From Palsa-513 sp036510225 (GTDB lineage Bacteria > Actinomycetota > Thermoleophilia > Solirubrobacterales > Solirubrobacteraceae): a DNA stretch of 64,000 nt. The stretch is taken from contig DATCEH010000022.1 in the NCBI GenBank assembly GCA_036510225.1, positions 59,936 to 123,935 of the forward strand, written 5' to 3'. Shown piece after piece: positions 38,306-46,576 of the stretch. Every line of letters begins with the position of its first letter. The stretch's first letter is position 1. The position numbers and the translations under genes are program-made. Below the pieces are notes generated by a model. It was not told where the DNA came from. It did no database searches and saw only the letters and a list, made by a program, of their open reading frames with translations.

Positions 38306-40607
38306 ACGTCGGACCTGCCGGCGGGCCAAGGCCGTGGCCGCCCGGCGGCTCGGGGTCGAGGCGGACGGCGAGCAGCGCGACGTCGTCGCGCAGTCGCCCG
38401 TGCGCCTGCGCGGATGCTGCATGTTCGATCTCTGCGAGGAACGCATCGAGCGGCAGGCCGCGAGCGCCGGCGCAGATCTCGAGCAGGCCGGCCTCGCCGA
38501 GCGGCTGCGGGCGACCGGCGTCGGGCACTCCGTCGGTGAAGAGGAGGAGGGTCTGGCCGGCGTGGAGCTCAGCCGCGCTCTCGGTGATCGTGATCGGATC
38601 GATCACCCCGAGCAGGGTGCCCGGCGACCCGACCGGCGTCGCCTGCCCGTCGAGATCGATGATCAGCGGCTGCTCGTGTCCGGCCAGGGCGACGGTGAGC
38701 AGGGCGCACGACGGTCCGTGCTGGAGGATCACCAGGCAGACGGTGCAGAGGTCTGCTCCGGCAGGCTGTCGTCGGAGCGCCTGGTGGAGGGTGTCGAGCA
38801 TGTGGCGCGGGGACTGGCCGGCGTGGGCGGCGGCCCGGAGCGTGTGACGGGCGAGGGCGGTCACCCCGGCCGCGCGTGGTCCCTTGCCGCAGACGTCGCC
38901 GATCACCAGCATCCAGCGATCCCGGCCGTACTCGAAGACGTCGTAGAAGTCGCCGCCGACCTCGTTCAGCTCACCGGCGGCGGCGTAGAGCGCCGCCACC
39001 TCGGCGCCCGGGATGTCGGGCAGTGACTCTGGGAGCAGCGCACGCTGGAGCGTCTGGGCGATGCGGGTCCGCTCGGTGTACAGGCGGGCGTTCTCGATCG
39101 CGGTGCCGATCCGGCGCGCCAGCCTGTCGGCCAACCTGAGATCCGCGTGGGAGAGGCGACGGATCGATTCGGAGCTGACCAGCGTGATCGCGCCGATCGT
39201 CCCGATCGCGCCGGGCATCGGGACGATGATCACGGCGGTCATGCCGATCGCCTGGAGGATCTCGAGGTGCCCGGCATCACGGGCGTAGGCGGCGAGCGCC
39301 GACGGGGGGATGTCGGTGACGATGACCGGCTGCCCGGAGCGGATCACCTCGGCCACGCCGGTGGCCTCGTCGCTCGCCGGCCGATAGAGGCGGTGGAGTC
39401 GCTCGGCGAGGACGAGCTTGGTCGGATCGACGTGATGGATCGCGACCCGCTCGACCTCGCCGCGATCGTCGAGCAGATCCACGGCGCACCAGTCGGCGAT
39501 CTGCGGGACGGCGAGTCGCGCGACGCCGGCGAGCGTCTCCGCGTAGTCCATCGACGACGCCAGCACGCTGCTCGCCTCGGCGAGGAAGCTCTCTGCCAGC
39601 TGTGCCCGCTTGACCTCGGTGATGTCCTCGAAGACGTTGACCACGTAGCTGAGCCGGCCGCTCTCGGACTCGGTGATCGGCGTGGCTCGGACAACCAGCC
39701 AGCGCTCCTCGCCGGTCGCACGAACGATGTTGCGCACGAGCTGCGGCTCGGCATGCTCGCCGCGCAAGAGACGTCTCGCGGGCGTCCGGTCGAGATCGAG
39801 CTCGCGTCCGTGCTCGTCGAGCACGAGGAACCGCTTCATGATCTCCTCGCGCGGCGTCCGGATCAGGTCGTCGGCGCTCGCCGTCCCGAGCAGGTCGGCG
39901 GCGGCCTGGTTGGCGAAGACGGTCTGCTCGTCGCCGTCGACCACGGTGATCGCCTCCGCGACATTGGCGAGAATCGCCTCGAGCCGCCGCTCGACGCCGC
40001 TCAGCTCCGAGAACAGCCGGGCGTTGTCGAGCGCCAGAGCCGCCCGCCGGGCCAGCTCGCAGACGAGGCCCAGGTCCTCGCTGCCGTAGGGAGCGCAGTC
40101 GCCGAGCTTGAGCACCGAAAGTGCACCGAGCGTTCGTCCGCGCGCGACCAGCGGGGCGATCACCGCCGAGCGGTAGTCGTGGTCGATCATGAACCGCGCG
40201 TGCTCGTCGGCCTGGGCGAACGAGCTCAACGCGGCGCTCGTCATGCTCGCCCGAAGCTCCGGCTCGCCGGTCCTGATCACACGGGCGACGGGATGCTCGC
40301 CCTGAGGATCGAGGGGGTACCGCGCCCGCAGGTCCTCGAGGCTCCGCGCGACGCCGTCCTCGACCGCGGCGACGGCCACGTCCCGGATCGAGCCGTCGTC
40401 GTCGCGTAGATCGATCACACACAGGCTCGCGATCCGCGGGACCGTGAGCCTGGCGACCTCCCGCATCGTCGTGCTCAGGTCGAGCGACCTCGCCATCACC
40501 AACCCGGCATCGACGAGCAGAGCGGCCGCCGCGTCACTCAGCGGGACGGTCAGCGAGACCGAGCGGCTCGACCCACCCCCGTCCTTGCCTCCCACGTCGA
40601 TCCGCAT
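38298..40607 (-). CDS. GAF-PAS-GAF PP2C (SpoIIE/RsbU-type) phosphatase
   Basis: 769 residues: GAF domain about 30-200, PAS about 208-330 (VERRLEAILANVAEAITVVD), second GAF about 345-520, then a PP2C/SpoIIE domain about 545-755. The last carries metal aspartates in NEVGGDFYDVF, LVIGDVCGKG and LLLFTDGVPD, and a final RDDVALLAVRL. Such proteins remove phosphate from anti-anti-sigma factors to switch on stress or developmental sigma factors, with GAF/PAS domains sensing small ligands, redox or light. No anti-sigma or STAS gene is nearby, so its partner is elsewhere. The C-terminal dozen residues (PPGGHGLGPPAGPTST) run over the quinone-reductase remnant. GGAG lies before the ATG. Confidence 0.92.
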   Translation of the reverse strand: MRIDVGGKDGGGSSRSVSLTVPLSDAAAALLVDAGLVMARSLDLSTTMREVARLTVPRIASLCVIDLRDDDGSIRDVAVAAVEDGVARSLEDLRARYPLDPQGEHPVARVIRTGEPELRASMTSAALSSFAQADEHARFMIDHDYRSAVIAPLVARGRTLGALSVLKLGDCAPYGSEDLGLVCELARRAALALDNARLFSELSGVERRLEAILANVAEAITVVDGDEQTVFANQAAADLLGTASADDLIRTPREEIMKRFLVLDEHGRELDLDRTPARRLLRGEHAEPQLVRNIVRATGEERWLVVRATPITESESGRLSYVVNVFEDITEVKRAQLAESFLAEASSVLASSMDYAETLAGVARLAVPQIADWCAVDLLDDRGEVERVAIHHVDPTKLVLAERLHRLYRPASDEATGVAEVIRSGQPVIVTDIPPSALAAYARDAGHLEILQAIGMTAVIIVPMPGAIGTIGAITLVSSESIRRLSHADLRLADRLARRIGTAIENARLYTERTRIAQTLQRALLPESLPDIPGAEVAALYAAAGELNEVGGDFYDVFEYGRDRWMLVIGDVCGKGPRAAGVTALARHTLRAAAHAGQSPRHMLDTLHQALRRQPAGADLCTVCLVILQHGPSCALLTVALAGHEQPLIIDLDGQATPVGSPGTLLGVIDPITITESAAELHAGQTLLLFTDGVPDAGRPQPLGEAGLLEICAGARGLPLDAFLAEIEHAASAQAHGRLRDDVALLAVRLDPEPPGGHGLGPPAGPTST

Positions 40608-40833
40608 CGTGCTCGCTCCGAAGTAGCCCAGCAGACCGTGGCCCGCAGTATCGCAGCCCGCCAGGCCTTCGCCAGACCGATTTCAGGGCAACGTACGGCC
40701 TCGATCTACGCCTGCCCCAGCCCGTCCGACTTCGTCTCCGAGAGGGCCGGCCTCCACCGGAATATCCTCTGGCTGCCGTCTCGTCGAAACCGGTGGCCGC
40801 CCGCGGCCGGGCCCAGGCTCCCGACGCTCCGCC

Positions 40834-41661
40834 ATGTCGCTCGAGATCACGCTCTACACCGATCCCGCATGCCCGTTCGCGTTCTCCGCAGAGCCGGTTC
40901 GCCTGCGGCTCCGGTGGGACTACGGCGAGCAGCTGCGATGGCACACGAGGATGATCGTCCTGACCCTGGAGCCCGGGCACGCCGAGCGGCTCGCGCAGGG
41001 GGCACCCGGGTTGCAGCGCAGGTACGGCATGCCGATCGATCCGACGCCGCACGCCCGGCCGGCGTCCTGCGAGCCGGCGTGCCGGGCCTTCGTCGCCGCG
41101 CGGCGCCACGCTCCTGCGGCCGCCGAGCTGCTGCTGCGAGCGCTGCGGGTCCACGCCATGGCCGGCGGGCTGCTCGACGATCCCGAGCTGATCGCCGCGG
41201 CCGCGGTCGAGGCCGGTCTCGACCCGGAGCAGCTGAGCCGGTGGTGTCAGACCGACGAGGTCGCCGAAGCCCTCCGGGCGGACATCGCCGCCGCCCGGGC
41301 GCCGTCGAGCGCCGCGCGCGCCCTGGACCACAAGCTCGGAGGCCCGCCCGGGGAGCGGCGCTACACGGCCCCGAGCTACGAGATCACCGACCGCGAACGC
41401 GGACGGTCCACCGCGATTCCGGGCTTCAACCCGGTCGAGGCGTACGAGGCGGCGATCGCGAAGCTTGCGCCCGAGCTCGTCCGGCGAGCCAAGCCGGCCG
41501 GCGTCGGCGAGCTTCTGGAATGGGCCGAGCACCCGCTCGCCACCGCAGAGGTCGTCGCGATCACCCAGCTCGACCCGGCGCAGGCGCGCCTCGAGCTCGC
41601 GCGCGTCGCAGCGCCCATGCCCGCCGGCGCCGACTGCTACTGGGAGCGCCACCACCACTGA
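40834..41661 (+). CDS. DsbA-family (thioredoxin-fold, FrnE/DSBA-like) protein
   Basis: 275 residues. The first strand-turn YTDPACPFAF corresponds to the DsbA active-site position but has CPFA rather than CxxC, so a disulfide-exchange role is doubtful. A helical insertion follows (AFVAARRHAPAAAELLLRAL, DDPELIAAAAVEAGLD), as in FrnE/HCCA-isomerase-like members. The usual final thioredoxin strand is recognisable around RSTAIPGFNPVEAYEAAI. The C-terminal 50 residues form an extra helical region ending in a His cluster. Glutathione- or mycothiol-linked chemistry is possible. It is divergent from the phosphatase gene and apparently monocistronic. Confidence 0.8.
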   Translation: MSLEITLYTDPACPFAFSAEPVRLRLRWDYGEQLRWHTRMIVLTLEPGHAERLAQGAPGLQRRYGMPIDPTPHARPASCEPACRAFVAARRHAPAAAELLLRALRVHAMAGGLLDDPELIAAAAVEAGLDPEQLSRWCQTDEVAEALRADIAAARAPSSAARALDHKLGGPPGERRYTAPSYEITDRERGRSTAIPGFNPVEAYEAAIAKLAPELVRRAKPAGVGELLEWAEHPLATAEVVAITQLDPAQARLELARVAAPMPAGADCYWERHHH

Positions 41662-41717
41662 GACCCCACCGTGGCCGCGTCTGCCCGGACCGGGAGGCGG
41701 TTCAGGGCCGGCTCACG

Positions 41718-41951
41718 TCAGAGACGACCTGGGCTGCTCGGGGCGCTCCAGGCCGGCATCATCCAGAGCGTCTCGAGCTGGAGAAGAACCCGTTGACGGG
41801 CGAAGCGCTCCTGCTCGGCGGCCCGCCGTGTGTCCTGTTCGTGCGCCCAATCGACCGCCTGCTTCCACATCGAGCAGGTCCTGAGCACGGCGGCCATCCG
41901 GCCCGGCTTCAGGCGCTGTGCTCGGGTTCGGGTTCGGGGCAGCCGTTTCAT
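41718..41951 (-). CDS. Small hypothetical protein (tentative)
   Basis: 77 residues. The composition is protein-like, with a helical, Gln/Glu/Arg-rich middle (TCSMWKQAVDWAHEQDTRRA, EQERFARQRVLLQLETLW). The frame remains open well upstream, but those residues are Arg/Ser/Pro-rich and overlap the DoxX gene. No family is recognised and no ribosome site is evident. It may be a spurious frame. Confidence 0.3.
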   Translation of the reverse strand: MKRLPRTRTRAQRLKPGRMAAVLRTCSMWKQAVDWAHEQDTRRAAEQERFARQRVLLQLETLWMMPAWSAPSSPGRL

Positions 41952-42057
41952 GCTCGGCGAGCATCTACCCGTCTGGCGCCCTTCTGAAGCGGTCGTGCGC
42001 GCCGCGTCGCAGTTGCGGCCCGGGCTCCGCCGTCGACCGGGCGGCCAGACCCGGCAG

Positions 42058-42696
42058 CTAGACCTTGCCCAATCCAGGCCGACTTGGAATCTGGCCGTCC
42101 GTCGGGGCGGCGATCGGCCCGTGGCGAGGGCCGCCGTTTCCTGCGCCATCCACCCGACGCCCAGCGGCCGGCGCCCGACGGTCGGTGCCGAACTTGCGTG
42201 GCGGCGGGTCGCTGCGGACGAGTTGGCCGCCCCGAAACGTGCCGGCGACGATGACAAGGGCGGCGGTGACCAGGATGACGTCCTTGAGCACGTATTGACC
42301 CTCGAGCGTCGGTGCGTTGTGCGGGCCGGCGAACAGGCGTCCCGGGAGAAGCGCCAGCGGCGCCAGAACGCCGACGAACTCGACCGCCAGCAGCCAGACG
42401 GCGAGGCGCATCCACTGGTTTGCGAGCAGGCAGACCCCGATGAAGCACTCGAGCGTGGCGATCCCGACGAGTGCCACGCGTCCGGGGATCAGCCCGAGGA
42501 ACAGGATGTGCGTCGTGGCTTCGGTCAGGTTCTGGGCCGGGCTGACGCCGGGGAAGTACTTGAGCGAGCCGAAGCCGAGGAAGATCGCGCCGACGGCGAT
42601 TCGCAAGGCGCTGATGCTGTGGAGCACGAGCTGGTGATGGACGCGGTTCTCGAGCGCGAGGAAGTGCCGGTAGATCGGTTTCACTACCGGTACCAA
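42058..42696 (-). CDS. DoxX/YkgB-like integral membrane protein
   Basis: About 212 residues from TTG 42696, with a GTG four codons later as an alternative. Four spans are visible: LRIAVGAIFLGFGSLKYFPG (the DoxX/DUF417 signature), GLIPGRVALVGIATLECFIG, AVWLLAVEFVGVLAPLALLP and VLKDVILVTAALVIVAGTF. YkgB and DoxX relatives are linked to thiosulfate oxidation or redox stress but are poorly understood. The last 50 residues are Arg/Pro/Gly-rich and may be a non-conserved extension. No operon partner is clear: the gene upstream on the same strand begins about 1 kb away, and the AAA ATPase gene between ends 66 bp before this start. Confidence 0.75.
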   Translation of the reverse strand: MVPVVKPIYRHFLALENRVHHQLVLHSISALRIAVGAIFLGFGSLKYFPGVSPAQNLTEATTHILFLGLIPGRVALVGIATLECFIGVCLLANQWMRLAVWLLAVEFVGVLAPLALLPGRLFAGPHNAPTLEGQYVLKDVILVTAALVIVAGTFRGGQLVRSDPPPRKFGTDRRAPAAGRRVDGAGNGGPRHGPIAAPTDGQIPSRPGLGKV

Positions 42697-42761
42697 CGCT
42701 TCAAGCCGTCTTTCAGATCAAACGGCGACGTCCACGGGCGCCCTCCGGGGGGCCGGATCCG

Positions 42762-43682
42762 TCAGGCGGTGGCCTTGACGAGCAGGCTGTCGAGCCCCTC
42801 GTTGCGAAGCTCCGTCTGATCCTCGGTGTACTTGAGGACCGAGCCGAGCGTGCAGTCGATCGCCTCGACGTCGAGGTTGTCGTAGCCGAGCAGGTTGAGG
42901 GCTCCAAGCCAGTCGATCGCCTCGGCGATGCCGGGAGGCTTCTGGATGTCGAACTTGCGCAGTCGTGAGACCGCGATCGCGACCTGACCTGTGAGCTTCT
43001 TCGGGGCTCCGCCGCTGCGCCGGTGGAGGATCTCCGCCTCACGGGCGGCGGTCGGGTACTCGAGCCACTGGTAGAGGCAGCGCCGCTTGATCGCGTCGTG
43101 GAGCTCGCGGGTCCGGTTGGACGTGAGGATGACGATCGGCGGATGGGTCGCGCGGATCGTCCCGAGCTCGGGAATCGTGACCGTCGACTCGGCGAGCAGC
43201 TCGAGGAGGAACGCCTCGAAGTCGGGATCGGCTCGATCGATCTCGTCGATCAGCAGGACCGCCGGCCGCGGGCCGGGGTGCTCGAGCGCGCGCAGCAGGG
43301 GCCGCCGGATCAGGTAGTCGGGCCCGAACACGTCGTGCTTGGTGTCCTTGTGGTCGGCCGAGTCGGCCAGGCGGATGCTCAACAGCTGGCGGGGGTAGTT
43401 CCACTCGTAGAGGGCCTCGGACGCGTCGATTCCCTCGTGGCACTGCAGGCGGATCAGCGGGGTCTCGAGGACCGTGGCGATCGCCTTCGCCGCCTGGGTC
43501 TTCCCGACCCCGGGCTCGCCTTCGAGGAGCAGGGGCATGCCGAGGCGGAGCGCGAGGAAGATCCCGGTCCCGAGACCCTGGTCGACGAAGTACCCGGCAA
43601 TCTCGGCGAGCTTCACCGCGAGGACCCTGGCGGTGCGGGCCTGTGCGGCGATCTCCTCGGAGGCCTCGCCGCGGGCGGACAT
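42762..43682 (-). CDS. CoxD/MoxR-like AAA+ ATPase
   Basis: 306 residues from ATG 43682; the open frame upstream has no coding character. Walker A is GEPGVGKT (55-62), Walker B AVLLIDEIDR (141-150), with sensor ILTSNRTRELHDAIKRRC. Segments YEWNYPRQLLSIR and the late AIDWLGALNLLG are characteristic of CoxD, the ATPase that helps install the Cu/Mo-S cluster in CO dehydrogenase. MoxR-type ATPases in general mature metallo-enzymes together with a VWA (CoxE) protein. No CoxE or CO-dehydrogenase genes are visible here, so the partner is elsewhere or the assignment is only to the wider family. Confidence 0.85.
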   Translation of the reverse strand: MSARGEASEEIAAQARTARVLAVKLAEIAGYFVDQGLGTGIFLALRLGMPLLLEGEPGVGKTQAAKAIATVLETPLIRLQCHEGIDASEALYEWNYPRQLLSIRLADSADHKDTKHDVFGPDYLIRRPLLRALEHPGPRPAVLLIDEIDRADPDFEAFLLELLAESTVTIPELGTIRATHPPIVILTSNRTRELHDAIKRRCLYQWLEYPTAAREAEILHRRSGGAPKKLTGQVAIAVSRLRKFDIQKPPGIAEAIDWLGALNLLGYDNLDVEAIDCTLGSVLKYTEDQTELRNEGLDSLLVKATA

Positions 43683-43878
43683 CGGGCTCACGCCCGGTCC
43701 CCCCGACCGTCGGGGATCTGCGGACCGAACCAACTGCTCGTCGTGGTCACCTGCACTGGGCCTCCCGCTGAAGCTTCGATTCCTACTTGACGATGGCTGT
43801 GGGCCATCGCCCTGGTTCTCGCAGACTACGCGGCAATTGGCAAGGGACGCGGCGCCGGTCGAGTGCAACCGGCAGGGA

Positions 43879-44742
43879 TCATCGGGTCCGCCGCGGCCGA
43901 GCGGGTCGGCTGTGCTCGACCGGCATCGCGATCATGCTGCCCCATTCGGTCCAGCTCCCGTCGTAGTTGCGCACGTCGTCGAGGCCGAGCAGCTCGTGGA
44001 GCACGAACCATGTATGGGCGCTCCGCTCGCCGATCCGGCAGTAGGTGATCACCGGTCGGCCGGGTGCGACGCCGTGCCCCGCGTAGAGGTCCCGGAGCTC
44101 GTCCTGGCCGAGGAACGTCCCGTCGGGACTCGTCGCACGGTTCCAAGGGGCGCTCACCGCTCCAGGAATATGACCGGGACGTTGTGCCGCTTCGTGTGCG
44201 TAGCCGGGCTCGGTCATCGCTGCACCCGTGAACTCGGCGGGCGTCCGCACGTCGAGCAGGACGGTCTGGGGCGCGGCGTCGAGGACGGTGCGCCAACTAG
44301 CCCGGGACGCCGGATCCAGCCGCGGCCTGGCGGTCCGGGCGGCCCGGGCGGCCGCCGGGATCCTCGTCGTCATCGGCCGGTCCTCGCTGCGCCAGAGTTG
44401 CCGGCCGCCGTCGACCAGGGCGAGGCGTTTGAGCCCGTAGAGCCGAAACAGCCAGTAGGCGAAGCACGCGCGCCAGTTGTTGCGGTCGCCGTAGAGGACC
44501 ACCCGGCTCGCCCGGGTGATGCCGAGTGCTCGCCAGAGCGCCCGGATCTCCTCGGGACCGGGGATGTCGCGGGTGAGCTGGGCCTGGAGGTCGCGCCGCC
44601 ATTCGATGTTGCGGGCGCCGGGGATGTGGCCGACGTTGTAGATCAGCGGTTGCTCGTCGACCTCCAGGACCACGAGGTCGTCGTCGGCGAGGTGGTCATG
44701 CAGCCACGCGGTCGATACGAGCGGTCCGGTCGCAGCGGTCAT
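43879..44742 (-). CDS. Thiosulfate / 3-mercaptopyruvate sulfurtransferase (two rhodanese domains)
   Basis: 287 residues. The N-terminal rhodanese domain (about 8-125) is inactive, with no catalytic cysteine in its loop (LYGDRNNWRACFAYW). The C-terminal domain (about 145-275) carries Cys235 in the loop CRIGERS, close to the thiosulfate sulfurtransferase type. The sequence GHIPGARNIEW and its counterpart GHIPGAVSAPWN mark the two domains. It moves sulfane sulfur from thiosulfate to a thiophilic acceptor. It is coupled by ATGA to the 123-residue gene upstream, which in turn is coupled to a broken persulfide-dioxygenase gene, so this was once a sulfur-oxidation operon. Confidence 0.92.
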   Translation of the reverse strand: MTAATGPLVSTAWLHDHLADDDLVVLEVDEQPLIYNVGHIPGARNIEWRRDLQAQLTRDIPGPEEIRALWRALGITRASRVVLYGDRNNWRACFAYWLFRLYGLKRLALVDGGRQLWRSEDRPMTTRIPAAARAARTARPRLDPASRASWRTVLDAAPQTVLLDVRTPAEFTGAAMTEPGYAHEAAQRPGHIPGAVSAPWNRATSPDGTFLGQDELRDLYAGHGVAPGRPVITYCRIGERSAHTWFVLHELLGLDDVRNYDGSWTEWGSMIAMPVEHSRPARPRRTR

Positions 44743-45110
44743 CCGTGGACCTCGCGGAGATGGATCTCGAGCAGGCGCACGCCCTCGGGGGTCAGGACGA
44801 CGCGGCCGGCGCTCCGCCGGAGGGCCGCTCGGGCGCCCGTGAAGAAACCGTTGAGTCCCCGCCGCTGGTAGCCGTTCTCGCCGGCGAGTCGCGTCAGCCC
44901 GTCGCCGTCGATCCCGTGGATCCCGTGTTCGTAGACGCCGACGAGGACGTCATAGAAGCGCATCGGGCGGACCCGCTCGGCCGTGGGCTGCCGGCCTTCG
45001 AGGCGGTGCAGCTCGCCCTCGATCCGGTCGAGGCCCTCCCGCATCACGGCGACCTGGGCGCGGATCCCGGCGAGCGCCGTCGCGTCGGCGTTCTCCTCCC
45101 GGCCGGTCAT
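44739..45110 (-). CDS. Hypothetical protein in a sulfur operon
   Basis: 123 residues from ATG 45110. The N-terminal third is an amphipathic, coiled-coil-like helix (AQVAVMREGLDRIEGELHRL). The rest looks like a winged-helix or small helical domain (YEHGIHGIDGDGLTRLAGEN, RRGLNGFFTGARAALRR, VVLTPEGVRLLEIHL), so a DNA-binding role is conceivable. I do not recognise the family. Both ends overlap neighbouring genes by ATGA: the sulfurtransferase downstream and the persulfide-dioxygenase remnant upstream. It should therefore be expressed with them. Confidence 0.7.
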   Translation of the reverse strand: MTGREENADATALAGIRAQVAVMREGLDRIEGELHRLEGRQPTAERVRPMRFYDVLVGVYEHGIHGIDGDGLTRLAGENGYQRRGLNGFFTGARAALRRSAGRVVLTPEGVRLLEIHLREVHG

Positions 45111-45567
45111 CCGTGCGGCGGCCCGTCGAGGAGGAGGATGTCGACCAGGACGATCTCGTGCTCGTGAGCGGGGGTCACGTGAGCTTCGACCCGAACCCGG
45201 CGTGGCCCGTCGGGATGCAGGCCGAACCCGGGATCTGGGCATCGTCGGACCGGCGGTCGGCCCGGACGTCGACGATCGCCTGGGAGGTTCGGCGGCTGGG
45301 ACCGAGCCGGGCGAGCGCCTGCGCGGCGAAATTCTTCGCGTCGGTGATCCCGAGTGTGGGATTGTTGGCTGGTTCGCAGCCGATCGTGGAGCTGATCTTC
45401 ATGTTCATGGCCGGTCCCCCACACGTCGAACCGCCCAGGTGACGGGGCCAGACCTCGCAGCGGTCGGGCAGCGTCAACAGCTTCTGCGTGTGCGACCGGA
45501 AGATCTCACGGGCGCCGTCGGCGTGGTGGTGGGTCTCGAGGTACTCGTCGATCTCGATCATCCTGCG
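45107..45567 (-). pseudogene. Remnant of an MBL-fold/rhodanese persulfide dioxygenase gene
   Basis: The first readable part (from 45561) corresponds to the second half of an MBL-fold hydrolase: FRSHTQKLLTLPD, EVWPRHLGGSTCGG (normally PGHLGGS, a metal-site loop) and a NPTLGITDAKNF segment. It then passes directly into a rhodanese strand (IVDVRADRRSDDAQIPGSAC, HAGFGSKL). A frameshift leads to HEHEIVLVDILLLDG and the final stop, which overlaps the next gene. The N-terminal HxHxDH metal motif, the spacer and the rhodanese cysteine loop are missing. In intact form these proteins oxidise glutathione persulfide to sulfite. The gene is decayed by at least an N-terminal loss, one internal deletion and one frameshift. 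Confidence 0.7.
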
Positions 45568-46362
45568 ATGAATAGCGACTGGCTCTGCGCAGAGCGACGA
45601 TTCGGGCTATGGTCAGGGCAGTGTGATCTGGCGAATCCCAGCCGACCGTGGCCCGTCTGTGCCGTCGTCCCGGTGGTCGACGTGGCGCTAGGTTCCCCGG
45701 CCGGGTCGACGCCGCCGCTGTGGACCGTCACGGTCGACGTTCTCTCGCCCGAGCCGAGCCTCTGCGGAATCTGGGAGGAGATCGCCGGAACCGTCCTGCC
45801 GGGGTTCGAGGACCGACCGGCGGCCTACTACTTCGACGGCCGCGGCGGCGTCCGTGCGTGGGCGGCCGTGCGGGTGCGGGCATACGAGGCCGACGGGGCT
45901 CGGCAGCGTGGGCGGGTCTTCGTCGACGACATTCTCAGCCGGGCTCCGGCCGAGGTCTCCGGACATCGCGGCCTGAGGGTGCTGGTCCGCGTCGCGCATG
46001 CGCGGGAGAAGCCGTGGGAGACCGGAAAGTGGCTGCTGGCGCCGAGGGCCATGGAGCGGCTGCCGCGGCCGTCGCCGTGGTCGCACTACGAGCCCGGGGC
46101 TGACGGTGTGACCCTGACGATCTTCTGGACCTCGACTCACAAGAAGCTCGAGCGGGTCGACGTCGCCGAGACTCCCGACCGGGTGATGGTCACCATCCAC
46201 GAGGGCCACCCACCACTGCTAACCCCCGGCGGAGCGCTCGCGGTCTCGAGGTGCGCCCGGAGATCCCGGCAGGCGACCGTCCGACTGCGCAGGCCGCTCG
46301 GGCGGCGCGAGGTCCGCGATGGCTTCGACGCCGCGCTGAAGTCGACCGCTGCGTCGAGCTGA
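45568..46362 (+). CDS. Hypothetical protein
   Basis: 264 residues from ATG 45568, divergent from and nearly abutting the persulfide-dioxygenase remnant. The sequence is coding in style but belongs to no family I know. It contains RPAAYYFDGRGGVRAWAAVR, EKPWETGKWLLAPRAMERLP and a C-terminal beta-rich domain (ERVDVAETPDRVMVTIHEGH, then VRLRRPLGRREV). That last domain resembles a short module found at the ends of several uncharacterised actinobacterial proteins. No signal peptide is clear. The frame is open further upstream but runs antisense to the two genes before it. About 210 bp without a gene follow. Confidence 0.6.
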   Translation: MNSDWLCAERRFGLWSGQCDLANPSRPWPVCAVVPVVDVALGSPAGSTPPLWTVTVDVLSPEPSLCGIWEEIAGTVLPGFEDRPAAYYFDGRGGVRAWAAVRVRAYEADGARQRGRVFVDDILSRAPAEVSGHRGLRVLVRVAHAREKPWETGKWLLAPRAMERLPRPSPWSHYEPGADGVTLTIFWTSTHKKLERVDVAETPDRVMVTIHEGHPPLLTPGGALAVSRCARRSRQATVRLRRPLGRREVRDGFDAALKSTAASS

Positions 46363-46576
46363 CGTTTCGGAGGAAGTTCGTCGTCGCGACCACGACGCCA
46401 TGGTGGGTCGCGCGGGCGATCGTCGCGCCGACCACCTGTGCTACCGCGGGAGCGCCACCAGTGTTGTCGCCTTCACCCACCAGATGAACGCCCCGCGACG
46501 CCGCGGACGAGTTGCTCGACACCACCGGAGAGGTCCGCGGCCGTCTCGTTGTGGCAGGCGGCCGCGGGCGGCGGCG

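Noticed and set aside
42762..43682. CoxD-like ATPase as evidence for a CO-dehydrogenase locus
   Set aside because: No coxSML, coxE or coxG genes are adjacent, so only the family-level assignment is kept.
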